From NCBI GenBank assembly GCA_018262975.1, contig JADFDG010000009.1:62001-126000 (forward strand): a DNA stretch of 64,000 nt, written 5' to 3'. The notes below the pieces were generated by a model. It was not told where the DNA came from, searched no databases, and worked only from the letters and a program-made list of their open reading frames with translations. A program made the translations under genes and the position numbers. Position 1 is the first letter of the stretch. Each line of letters opens with the position of its first letter. Origin of the DNA: Gammaproteobacteria bacterium (GTDB taxonomy: Bacteria; Pseudomonadota; Gammaproteobacteria; Pseudomonadales; JADFDG01). Positions 39,516 through 47,788 of this stretch are shown here, one piece after another.

Positions 39516-42137
39516 TCACTCGCGTTTGGCCGCCAGGCTCAACTCGTACAGCAGATCGAGCGCCTGGCGGGGCGACAAGGCGTCGGCGTCCAGTTCGCGC
39601 AGCCGCTGCAGGGTCGGGCTCACCGCCGCGAACAGGTCCGGCGTACCGACGGGCGCGTTAGCGAGCGGGCCACGCCCTCGACTCTTGTTGCCGCTGTCCT
39701 TGCCGGCGGTAGTGCCGGCCTCGCCACCTTCCAGATCCTCCAGCTTGCGCTGCGCCTCGCGGATTACCTCGCGCGGCACGCCGGCCAGCCGCGCCACGGC
39801 GATGCCGTAACTCTTGCTCGCCGGGCCCTCCAGCACACGGTGCAGGAACAGGATGTCGTCGCCGTGCTCGGTGGCCGACAGGTGGACGTTCACCACCCCG
39901 GGCACTTCGCCCGCCAATGCGGTGATCTCGAAATAGTGGGTGGCGAACAGCGTGAAGGCACGCGATTTCTGCGCGAGGAAACGCGCGCAGGCCCAGGCCA
40001 GCGACAGGCCGTCGAAGGTGCTGGTGCCGCGGCCGATCTCGTCCATCAGCACCAGCGAACGCGCGGTGGCGTTGTGCAGGATGTTGGCGGTCTCGGTCAT
40101 CTCCACCATGAAGGTGGAGCGGCCGCCGGCGAGGTCGTCGCTGGAGCCGATGCGCGTGAAGATGCGATCGAGCGGACCGACCAGCGCGCGCTCGGCCGGC
40201 ACGAACGAACCCACGTGCGCGAGCAGGGCGATCAGCGCGGTCTGGCGCATGTAGGTGGATTTACCGCCCATGTTCGGACCGGTGATCACCACCAGCCGGC
40301 GGGCGTCGCTGAACAGCACGTCGTTGGGGACGAAAGCTTCCTTCAGCACCTGCTCGACCACCGGGTGGCGGCCACCACTGATTTCCAGGCCGGGCCTGTC
40401 GGTGAGCTCCGGGCGACGGTAATCGAGCTGGTAGGCACGGGCGGCGAAGTTGGCCAGCACGTCCATCTCGGCGAGCGCGGCGGCGGTGGCCTGCAGCACG
40501 GCCAGCTCGGCGCCGGTGGCGTCGAGCAGCGCGTCGTACAGTTCCTTCTCGCGCGCCAGCGAGCGGGATTTGGCGCTGAGCGCCTTGTCCTCGAAGGCCT
40601 TCAGTTCCGGGGTAATGAAGCGCTCGTAGCCCTTCAGGGTCTGCCGGCGCTGGTAATCGATGGGCGCGTTGTCGGCTTCGCCGCGCGACAGCTCGATGTA
40701 GTAGCCGTGCACGCGGTTGTAACCGACCTTCAGGGTCTTGAAGCCGGTGCGTTCCTTCTCGCGCGCCTCCAGGTCCACCAGGTACTGGCCGGCGTTCTCG
40801 CTGAGCAGGCGCAGCTCGTCGAGGTCGGCGTCGTGGCCGGGGGCGATCACGCCGCCGTCGCGGATGATCATCGGTGGGTTGTCCACCAGCGCCTTGCTCA
40901 GCAGCGCGTGCAGCGCCGGTTGCGGCTGCAGCGCGTCGCGCAGCGCGGCGAGGCGGGCGGCCTGGTAGCCGGCGGCGCGTTGCTGCAGTTCGGGCAGCAG
41001 CCCCAGCGCATCGCGCAGGCGCGTCAGGTCGCGCGGGCGCGCGGAGCGCAGTGCCACGCGGGTGAGGATGCGCTCGATGTCGCCGATGCGGCCGAGCAGT
41101 TCGGCCAGCGCCTCGAAGCGGAAATCGTGGATCAGTTCGGCCACCGCATCGAGGCGGGCGTTCACCACTTCCTGGCGGCGCACCGGCCGGTGCAGCCAGC
41201 GGCGCAGCAGCCGCGAGCCCATCGGCGTGCCGCAGCGGTCCAGCACCCACGCCAGCGTGTGCTCGTGGCCACCGTTGAGGTTGTCGGTGAGCTCGAGGTT
41301 ACGGCGGGTGGCGGCGTCGAGCAGGATGGTGTCCTCCTCGCGTTCCACCGTCATGCCGGTCAGGTGCGGCAGCGACGAGCGCTGGGTGTCCTTCACGTAC
41401 TGCAGCAGGCAACCGGCGGCACCGACCGCCAGGCGCAGTTCCGCGCAGCCGAAGCTGGTGAGGTCGCGCACGCCGAACTGCGCGACCAGGCTGCGCTCGG
41501 CGGACTCGTCGTCGAATTCCCAGGGCGGGCGGCGGCGCACGCCGTTGCGGCCGTCGAGCAGTGCGTTCAGCGAGCCGGCGTCCTCGCCGACCAGGATTTC
41601 CGCCGGGTCGAGGCGGCCGAGCACCGCGCGCAGCGCGTCGAGGCCGTCCACTTCCAGCACCGCGAAGCGCGCGCCGGCGAGGTCCACGAAGGCGATGCCG
41701 AAGGCCGGCTGCCCGCCGCGCTGGCCCTGGGCGATGGCCATCAGCAGGTTGTCGCGGCGGTCGTCGAGCAGGGCCTCGTCGGTGACGGTGCCGGGCGTGA
41801 CGATGCGCGCCACCTTGCGTTCCATCGGCCCCTTGGTGGTGCCGGGGTCGCCGACCTGCTCGCAGATCACCACGGATTCGCCGCATTTCACCAGCCGCGC
41901 CAGGTAACCCTCGGCGGCGTGGTAGGGCACGCCGGCCATCGGGATCGGCGCGCCGGCGGAGGCGCCGCGCGCGGTGAGCGTGATGTCCAGCAGGCGCGCG
42001 GCCTTCTCGGCGTCCGAGTAGAACAGCTCGTAGAAGTCGCCCATGCGGTAGAACACCAGCTCGTGCGGGTGCTGGGCCTTGATGCGCAGGTACTGCTGCA
42101 TCATGGGGGTGTGCTGGGCGTCGGCGGTGTCGCTCAC
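39516..42137 (-). CDS. mutS: DNA mismatch repair protein MutS
   Basis: Mismatch recognition ATPase. The 873-aa product starts with [20 protein letters not shown] and [15 protein letters not shown], whose Phe-x-Glu motif contacts the mismatch. The C-terminal ATPase has Walker [32 protein letters not shown] and FATHYFE. The start is GTG at 42137, matching family length; the next in-frame ATG would cut conserved residues. No mutL or other repair gene adjoins it, but cinA-recA-recX are 10 kb away, consistent with an insertion between mutS and cinA. Confidence 0.97.
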   Translation of the reverse strand: MSDTADAQHTPMMQQYLRIKAQHPHELVFYRMGDFYELFYSDAEKAARLLDITLTARGASAGAPIPMAGVPYHAAEGYLARLVKCGESVVICEQVGDPGTTKGPMERKVARIVTPGTVTDEALLDDRRDNLLMAIAQGQRGGQPAFGIAFVDLAGARFAVLEVDGLDALRAVLGRLDPAEILVGEDAGSLNALLDGRNGVRRRPPWEFDDESAERSLVAQFGVRDLTSFGCAELRLAVGAAGCLLQYVKDTQRSSLPHLTGMTVEREEDTILLDAATRRNLELTDNLNGGHEHTLAWVLDRCGTPMGSRLLRRWLHRPVRRQEVVNARLDAVAELIHDFRFEALAELLGRIGDIERILTRVALRSARPRDLTRLRDALGLLPELQQRAAGYQAARLAALRDALQPQPALHALLSKALVDNPPMIIRDGGVIAPGHDADLDELRLLSENAGQYLVDLEAREKERTGFKTLKVGYNRVHGYYIELSRGEADNAPIDYQRRQTLKGYERFITPELKAFEDKALSAKSRSLAREKELYDALLDATGAELAVLQATAAALAEMDVLANFAARAYQLDYRRPELTDRPGLEISGGRHPVVEQVLKEAFVPNDVLFSDARRLVVITGPNMGGKSTYMRQTALIALLAHVGSFVPAERALVGPLDRIFTRIGSSDDLAGGRSTFMVEMTETANILHNATARSLVLMDEIGRGTSTFDGLSLAWACARFLAQKSRAFTLFATHYFEITALAGEVPGVVNVHLSATEHGDDILFLHRVLEGPASKSYGIAVARLAGVPREVIREAQRKLEDLEGGEAGTTAGKDSGNKSRGRGPLANAPVGTPDLFAAVSPTLQRLRELDADALSPRQALDLLYELSLAAKRE

Positions 42138-42308
42138 GGCGGGGCGTCCGGGTCCTTGGGCGGGAGAGGGGGAATGCTACCCGATCGGGCCGGGGTGGCC
42201 CATTGCCGCTGTCCGCCCGCGCCGGCTGCCGTCAGACTGTGCGCCTGCCGGCCTGCGCCGGCCCTGTCCACCGGCCGGCCCCGGCCGCCCCTGCCTCCCG
42301 GAGTAACC

Positions 42309-43037
42309 GTGACCGAAGTTTCCTGGCACCCCTACATCGTCGAGGACGACGAGTACAAGGTGCTGCAGTTCGCCGATGCGGACATCCAGAGCAAGATGCG
42401 CAAGTCGGCGCCGGACGAACTGGTCCTGAGTTACACGCAGGCGATGATGGCGTTCCTGCTGTTCATCGAAGCGCCGCGGCACGTCGTGGTGGGCGGGCTG
42501 GGCGGCGGTTCGCTGTCGAAGTTCTGCTACCGCATGCTGCCGGACACCCGCGTCACCACGGTGGAGATCAGCCGCGAGGTGATCGACCTGCGCAACGAGT
42601 TCTGCATCCCGCGTGACGATGAACGCTTCCAGGTAGTGCACGCGGACCTGGCGGCATGGATCCGCGACCAGCCAGCCATCGCCGACGTCATCCTCCTCGA
42701 TGGCTACGACCAGCACGGCGTGTGCCCGTCGCTGGACGGGGCCGACTTCTACGCGCGCTGTGCCGCGGCGCTGGTTCCCGGCGGCATGCTGGTTGTGAAC
42801 GTCAACCTTGGCGCCACCGCGGATTCGTCCGTCGTGCGGCGCCGGGTGGCGGCGCTGACCGATGACGTGGTGGTGATCCGCTCGGCGGCGGGGCACAACG
42901 ACATCGTGCTGGGGTTTGCCGGCACCGCGGTGCCGCCGGTGGCGGACCTGAAAGTGCGGGCGCGCAAGTTGCGTGCGCATACCGGCATCGATTTCCCCTT
43001 ACTGCTCGACAAGGTGCGCAGCGCCGCGGGGCGTTGA
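42309..43037 (+). CDS. Spermidine-synthase-fold methyltransferase-like protein
   Basis: 242-aa Rossmann protein. The SAM-type loop VVVGGLGGGSLSKF, the acidic TVEISREVIDLRNEF and the DVILLDGYDQHG segment resemble spermidine synthase relatives. The catalytic GGGDG and the substrate-binding pattern of true spermidine synthases are not conserved, so aminopropyl transfer is doubtful. The start is GTG with GGAG 5 bp upstream, divergent from mutS and 109 bp before the radical SAM gene. Function unknown. Confidence 0.8.
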   Translation: MTEVSWHPYIVEDDEYKVLQFADADIQSKMRKSAPDELVLSYTQAMMAFLLFIEAPRHVVVGGLGGGSLSKFCYRMLPDTRVTTVEISREVIDLRNEFCIPRDDERFQVVHADLAAWIRDQPAIADVILLDGYDQHGVCPSLDGADFYARCAAALVPGGMLVVNVNLGATADSSVVRRRVAALTDDVVVIRSAAGHNDIVLGFAGTAVPPVADLKVRARKLRAHTGIDFPLLLDKVRSAAGR

Positions 43038-43146
43038 ATGCGGGGGAGTTCTGCCGCAACAATCCGCCCTTGTTTCCCTGGTCCCGGGTTCTTCCAGCGT
43101 GCCCATCGTCCATTCCTGCTCCGTTCCTGCAACAGGCGGCCCTTCC

Positions 43147-44166
43147 ATGGTGACCAAGAACCCGTTCGGGCGAGGGCCCGATACGGTGGCGCAGCAGCCC
43201 GGGCCCTATGACCTCGTGGTGGTTATCGAGGCCACGACCCGCTGCAACCTCGCCTGCGGGTTTTGCGCGCACGACCGGCGACTGCCGACCGAGCGGCGGG
43301 TCCTCGGCGAAGATGTGCTTCGGCGCCTGCTCGCGCTCCTGGGGGAGCATGCGCGCTTGAGTGGCGAGCGCGTGCTGGTGAGCTGGCTGGGCGGGGAACC
43401 GTTGCTCTACAGGGCGCTACGGCTTCTCACGGTGGAGGCGCGGCGGCGTACCGGCCTGCACTTCAGTGCAACGACCAACGGCACTGCGTTGCCGCAGGCG
43501 CGCGTTCTGGACCATATCGCCACGCATTACGCTGAACTGACGGTCAGCATCGACGGCGCGGCGGCGCGCCATGACGCGCTGCGTGGCCGCATCGGCGTGC
43601 ATGCCGCGGTGTGCGCTGGCGTGGAAGGCTTGCTGGCACGAGCCCCCGGTTTTGCGGTGCGTGCCAACGTGGTGTTGATGCGTGACAACTTCGACGAGTT
43701 TCCGGCGCTGTGCTGGGAACTGGCGGGGTGGGGCATCCGCGAGATCACCTTCAACCCGCTGGGCGGCCGCGATCGTCCTGAATTCCACGCCAGCAACCGG
43801 CTGACCGTCGAGCAGGCCATGCGTCTGCCCGTCATGGTGAACGACATTGCGGGCGCGCTTCACGGACGCGGCGTCCGCCTGGCCAGTTCGGATGGATATT
43901 TCCGTCGAATCCTGGCGTCTGCCCGTGACGAACCCTTGCCGGTACGGGATTGCTCACCGGGGCAGCGATACCTGTTCGTCAGCGCGCGCGGGCGCATCGC
44001 CCCCTGTTCCTTCACGGTGGGTGAATACGGACGTGTTCTATCGGATTTCAACCGCGTGGAAGATTTTGCGGACTTGCGTTGCCGCTTCCGTGCCGCCCAG
44101 GCTGCGGGACCGGCGCCCGCCTGTGCCGATTGTCCCTGCACCAATGTCCACGGGAAGTTCCTTTGA
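43147..44166 (+). CDS. Radical SAM protein with SPASM-like C-terminal cysteines
   Basis: 339-aa protein with the radical SAM cluster motif CNLACGFC (Cys 33, 37, 40), the glycine motif SWLGGEPLLY, and a C-terminal set of cysteines (RDCSPGQ, APCSF, ACADCPC) as in SPASM/twitch domains that hold auxiliary Fe-S clusters. Such enzymes often modify peptides or act as maturases, but no precursor peptide gene was found beside it. A GTG one codon later could also be the start. Its stop overlaps the pnuC start (TTGA), so the two are coupled. Confidence 0.85.
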   Translation: MVTKNPFGRGPDTVAQQPGPYDLVVVIEATTRCNLACGFCAHDRRLPTERRVLGEDVLRRLLALLGEHARLSGERVLVSWLGGEPLLYRALRLLTVEARRRTGLHFSATTNGTALPQARVLDHIATHYAELTVSIDGAAARHDALRGRIGVHAAVCAGVEGLLARAPGFAVRANVVLMRDNFDEFPALCWELAGWGIREITFNPLGGRDRPEFHASNRLTVEQAMRLPVMVNDIAGALHGRGVRLASSDGYFRRILASARDEPLPVRDCSPGQRYLFVSARGRIAPCSFTVGEYGRVLSDFNRVEDFADLRCRFRAAQAAGPAPACADCPCTNVHGKFL

Positions 44167-44801
44167 ACAGTATCCTCCAGATTGCCGGCGCGGTGGCCGG
44201 CGTATTGAACCTGCCGGCGTTGCACGTGTGGGGGGCGCCGTTGACGTGGGCGGAGGTGCTCGGCTTCAGTACCGGCCTGTGGTGCGTCTGGCTGGTCGCG
44301 CAACGGCGGATACTGAACTTCCCGGTCGGCATCGCCAATTGCCTGCTGCTGCTGTTCCTGTTCTTCCAGGCGCGCCTGTACGCCGATGCCGGCCTGCAAC
44401 TCATGTTCATTGCGCTGGGCCTGCGCGGGTGGTGGCTGTGGTCTCGCGGCAGTCCGGGCGAGACGTTGGTAATCAGCCGGCTCGGCCCGCGCTCCCTGGC
44501 CGGGGCAGTCGCCGCCGGTCTGGCGTTCGCAGCACTGCTCTACGTGCTGCTCACCTGGGCCAAGGGCAGCGTACCGGCAGTCGATGCGCTGGTCACGTCG
44601 CTCAGCCTGGTCGCGCAGGGGCTGCTCAACCAGCGCAAGCTGGAGCACTGGTATTTCTGGATCGTGGTCGACCTGGTGTCGATTCCGCTGTATGCGTACA
44701 AGGAACTTTACCTGGTCGCATTGCTTTACACGGTCTTCCTGGGCGTCTGCCTGCTGGGCCTGCGCGCATGGCGTCGCGAATGGGCGGGCGAGTTGCGCTG
44801 A
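44163..44801 (+). CDS. pnuC: Nicotinamide riboside transporter PnuC
   Basis: 212-aa inner-membrane protein with about seven transmembrane helices. The family core is clear: GLWCVWLVAQRRILNFPVGI, FFQARLYADAGLQLMF, LRGWWLWSRG, and the second half NQRKLEHWYFWIVVDLVSIPLYAYK. PnuC lets nicotinamide riboside enter by facilitated diffusion, trapped by phosphorylation. The start is TTG overlapping the radical SAM stop. It converges on the NadR-like gene with 10 bp between stops, and NadR-type kinase is the known trapping partner. Confidence 0.92.
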   Translation: MNSILQIAGAVAGVLNLPALHVWGAPLTWAEVLGFSTGLWCVWLVAQRRILNFPVGIANCLLLLFLFFQARLYADAGLQLMFIALGLRGWWLWSRGSPGETLVISRLGPRSLAGAVAAGLAFAALLYVLLTWAKGSVPAVDALVTSLSLVAQGLLNQRKLEHWYFWIVVDLVSIPLYAYKELYLVALLYTVFLGVCLLGLRAWRREWAGELR

Positions 44802-44811
44802 GCGGCAGGCC

Positions 44812-45897
44812 TCACGCGTCTTCGGCAGCCCGACGGGTATCCCGGACTGCGGTGTCGTCCATGCCAAGCGCGGCCAGTGCCGTCGCCAGTCGCGCGGCCG
44901 GCGATCCGGTGAGCAGGGTGTAGGCGGTCCCGCGACGTTGCAGCTCGTGCAGGTACTCGCGGTGCTGGTGGTCACGGAACGCCGCTCCAGCGCGCGTGCC
45001 GTCCTGCACGAACGGAAAATCCGGCGCACACAGAAACGTGTGGGCGTAGGTCCGGTCTGCCAGTGCTCCCAGCGCGGGATCGATGCGCTGGAACAGGTGC
45101 CTGCTGTACAGCCAGGTCGTCAGCGGCGAGGTGTCGCAGACCACATGTCCTCCTGAAGATTGCGTGGCAGTATCTTCCAGTGCCACCTGGGTGCGGGCAA
45201 TGTGCAACATGTCCTCATAAGCCAGTTGACCGTTGCGTTCATGCCAGCAGGCGCGTCCGTATTCCTCCACGCAGGGCGAGCCCAGCGCTGCGGCCAGCGT
45301 CCGGGCGAGGGTGGTCTTGCCGGTCGATTCGCCGCCGAGCAGGCACACCCGCTGCACGAAATCGGCATGTACGTCGGCGGAGAGGAAGTGCCGCAGGCCG
45401 TGCGGATCCGCACGCAGCGCGGTTCCGGATATCGGTACGCGGCGGCGGGCGCGATCCACTTCCACGTGTGTCACCGGTCCGGCACCGTGGACTCCGAATT
45501 CGCGCGTCAGTACGCGGGCAAACCCGTTGCCATACGCTTCGCTGGTGAACACGGCATCCACGGTGGTTCCCAGCACTTCAAGACAGAGCTGCGCAACGAA
45601 CAGCCTGTGCCAGTCGTCCGGGGCGTCGTTGGCGGGCATGGACATCACCGCCTTTCCCTCACGCTGCCAGGCGTGCACGCGCTCCGGGGTGGCCACCAGG
45701 GTGCGGCAGGCGGGGAATCGCGTGTCCAGCCATCGCTCGCGGCGATGCGGCGGACAGCCGTCCGGCTCTGGCAGCGAATAGCTGATGATGAGGACTTCGT
45801 GGCATTCCGCCATCGCGGTATGCACGAGGTACTCGTGGCCAAGGTGCAACGGTGCGAATTTGCCGACCACCAGGCCGCGGTTGAAGCGCGGGATCAA
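44812..45897 (-). CDS. nadR: NadR-like NMN adenylyltransferase / ribosylnicotinamide kinase
   Basis: 361-aa two-domain enzyme. An N-terminal nucleotidyltransferase carries GKFAPLHLGHEYLV (HxGH at 18-21) and ISGTALR (156-162). A C-terminal P-loop kinase carries LLGGESTGKTTLART (188-202) and VEEYGRACW. It would turn nicotinamide riboside into NMN and NAD+. It lacks the helix-turn-helix repressor domain of E. coli NadR. The start is TTG, overlapping the ligase stop by 4 bp; the longer open frame upstream is not homologous. Last gene of the six-gene MoxR/vWA operon. Confidence 0.88.
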   Translation of the reverse strand: MIPRFNRGLVVGKFAPLHLGHEYLVHTAMAECHEVLIISYSLPEPDGCPPHRRERWLDTRFPACRTLVATPERVHAWQREGKAVMSMPANDAPDDWHRLFVAQLCLEVLGTTVDAVFTSEAYGNGFARVLTREFGVHGAGPVTHVEVDRARRRVPISGTALRADPHGLRHFLSADVHADFVQRVCLLGGESTGKTTLARTLAAALGSPCVEEYGRACWHERNGQLAYEDMLHIARTQVALEDTATQSSGGHVVCDTSPLTTWLYSRHLFQRIDPALGALADRTYAHTFLCAPDFPFVQDGTRAGAAFRDHQHREYLHELQRRGTAYTLLTGSPAARLATALAALGMDDTAVRDTRRAAEDA

Positions 45898-47246
45898 GGG
45901 CGCTGCGCCACGACGAGATCGGAGGTGTACTGGACGACCTTCACCGGCGGCAACGGGTGGTGCTCGACCCGGATGGCCTGGCTGCTGCCAAAGAGCGACA
46001 GCAATGCCGCCCTGGCCCGTGCCGCGCCCAGCGACGGGCCGTAGATGCGCAGTACCAGCGTGGCGTCGCCTGATTGGTGCAGCGCGTACTGGACCAGTGC
46101 GCATGATTTGAGCGCGTGGGTGACTTCGAGATTGTTGAGCCAGCGTCCGTCGGGGGCGAGGAAACGCACCGGTGGGCGTCCTTGCAGGCCCTTCAGCAAT
46201 GGCCAGCCATCGTTGCCGATTACCCTTGCCGCATAATCCCCGGTGCGATAGCGCAGCAGTGGGAGGCAGAAATTGAATCCGCCGGTGAGCGTGACCTCGC
46301 CGGTCTGCCCGTCGGACACGGGGTTGCCTGCCGCATCAAGGATCTCCACGTGCATCCAGGGTTGCAGCAAGCGGTATGCGTCGCGTTCCACGTCAAAGAC
46401 TGCTATCGGGCCTGCCTCGTTCATCGAGTAGATGTCGAGCAGCGGGCAGCCGAAATGCCCTTCGAAATACTCGCGTTGCCCGGGCAGCAACGCCATTGAC
46501 GTGCTGATCAGCGCGCGCGGCCGGTGCTGCATGTCGATGCGCGCCAGTTCTGCCAGCGAGATGGGATCACCGCTGATGATCTCGGGGGCCATCGCGTCCA
46601 GGTACGGGCCACGGTCGGCCGGGCTCTTCCAGTCGGTCGGAAACAGGTTGATCTTGGCGAGGCCCGATTCACCGCGCGTGGGATTCACCGACACGTAGGT
46701 GAAGCAACGCTGCTGGTAGCCGGCGAGCACGATGCCGACGTGCCCCGGCCCGGAGGCCGGCGTGATACCGATACCCGCCAGCGCGGCAAGGTAGAACGCC
46801 TGGTAGCGCGCCGCGACCAGCGGGTGCGACGGCACCACCAGTGGGTGCCCGGTGGTGCCGCTGGTGGAGAACAGGATCAGACGGTCTGCGGCCACGTCGT
46901 CGGGAACGAAGCGTGCCACGTCGGCGGCGAGGTCGGCGCGCGACCAGGTCTGCAACCGGGCAAATTCCTGCCCTGCATACGGCTTGAAGGCGGGCACCGT
47001 CCGGCAAGCGCGTGCCACGAACCCGGCGAGCCACGCCGGCCGCGCTGCCGGCCGGTGTGCCAGCACGTCCTGTTCGAAGGCTGCTGCCAGGGCCTGTTCG
47101 TGGCGCGACAACTTGTGGCCGCTGCGATTGCGGAACACCGGCGCGCACGGATGCGATTGCATCCGCTGCATGAGCGCCAGCCCGGCCGCGCTCAGGCCGG
47201 GCTGGCGGATCGCATCATGCCTGGCGGTTGCTATTCGCGTGCCCAC
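45894..47246 (-). CDS. PaaK/CapK-like adenylate-forming enzyme
   Basis: 450-aa member of the acyl-adenylate (ANL) superfamily nearest phenylacetate-CoA ligases. It has the nucleotide loop LFSTSGTTGHPLVV (127-135 core), the YSMNEAGPIAVFD adenine-motif region and the RYRTGDYA hinge motif. The loop ends HP rather than the usual PK, and the C-terminal lid is present but divergent. The substrate (carboxylate to be adenylated) is unknown. It overlaps the upstream helical-protein gene by 16 bp and nadR by 4 bp, so it belongs to the MoxR/vWA operon. Confidence 0.75.
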   Translation of the reverse strand: MGTRIATARHDAIRQPGLSAAGLALMQRMQSHPCAPVFRNRSGHKLSRHEQALAAAFEQDVLAHRPAARPAWLAGFVARACRTVPAFKPYAGQEFARLQTWSRADLAADVARFVPDDVAADRLILFSTSGTTGHPLVVPSHPLVAARYQAFYLAALAGIGITPASGPGHVGIVLAGYQQRCFTYVSVNPTRGESGLAKINLFPTDWKSPADRGPYLDAMAPEIISGDPISLAELARIDMQHRPRALISTSMALLPGQREYFEGHFGCPLLDIYSMNEAGPIAVFDVERDAYRLLQPWMHVEILDAAGNPVSDGQTGEVTLTGGFNFCLPLLRYRTGDYAARVIGNDGWPLLKGLQGRPPVRFLAPDGRWLNNLEVTHALKSCALVQYALHQSGDATLVLRIYGPSLGAARARAALLSLFGSSQAIRVEHHPLPPVKVVQYTSDLVVAQRP

Positions 47247-47788
47247 TTGTCGGCTCCTTCCTGCGCCGCCTTGCGCTGCAGTGCTTCGCGGATTTCACGG
47301 GTGCGCGCTTCCGCTGCACGTGCGGCTTCCAGGACGCGCTCGCGCTCCAGCGAGCTGATGCTGGTCAGGCGATCCTGCGCCTGGGCCACGGTCTCGCCGG
47401 CGGGGCGCAAGTCGAGGTCCGTGAGTGCCAGGCGGATGAGCTCCTCGCGGCGGTCCGGATCGGTCAGGAAGTGGCGCACCCGTGCCTGCCGGGCCAACTG
47501 CGGCGCTGTCTGCGTGAACAGCGCCCACAGGCGCGTCGGCGCCAGGCGGTGGTGCTGGAATTCCGGCCCCGACAGCAACCAGCACAGCAGTGGCAATACG
47601 GCCTGGTTGTCCGTTGCGGCGTGCGCCCGCCATGCGGCCAGTTGTGTCGCCGTCGGGCTCGCGCCCAGCAGGCGCAGCGTGTCATGCAGCAGGGCGGCGG
47701 TGGCCTCGACCTCGAGCCATTCGCCGGGTATCTCCGTGAGCCGGTGCTGCAAGGATTCCAGCGTCGGACCTTCCTGGCTAAACGGCAT
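47231..47788 (-). CDS. Uncharacterised helical protein of the MoxR/vWA operon
   Basis: 185-aa cytoplasmic protein with no signal peptide or membrane segment. It appears almost fully alpha-helical, with a long charged C-terminal helix (LERERVLEAARAAEARTREI). I recognise no family. The ATG at 47788 overlaps the vWA gene end by 11 bp; an open frame continues upstream but inside the vWA gene. Its place between the vWA gene and the PaaK-like ligase suggests an adaptor of the system. Confidence 0.7.
   Translation of the reverse strand: MPFSQEGPTLESLQHRLTEIPGEWLEVEATAALLHDTLRLLGASPTATQLAAWRAHAATDNQAVLPLLCWLLSGPEFQHHRLAPTRLWALFTQTAPQLARQARVRHFLTDPDRREELIRLALTDLDLRPAGETVAQAQDRLTSISSLERERVLEAARAAEARTREIREALQRKAAQEGADKWARE

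Noticed and set aside
39453-42308. Long in-frame plus-strand extension before the spermidine-synthase-fold gene
   Set aside because: Runs antisense through mutS; the homologous part begins only at GTG 42309.
44163-44200. Possible NAD- or NMN-sensing riboswitch before pnuC
   Set aside because: The pnuC start overlaps the radical SAM stop, so there is no leader to hold one, and the 109-bp gap before the radical SAM gene shows no recognisable aptamer.
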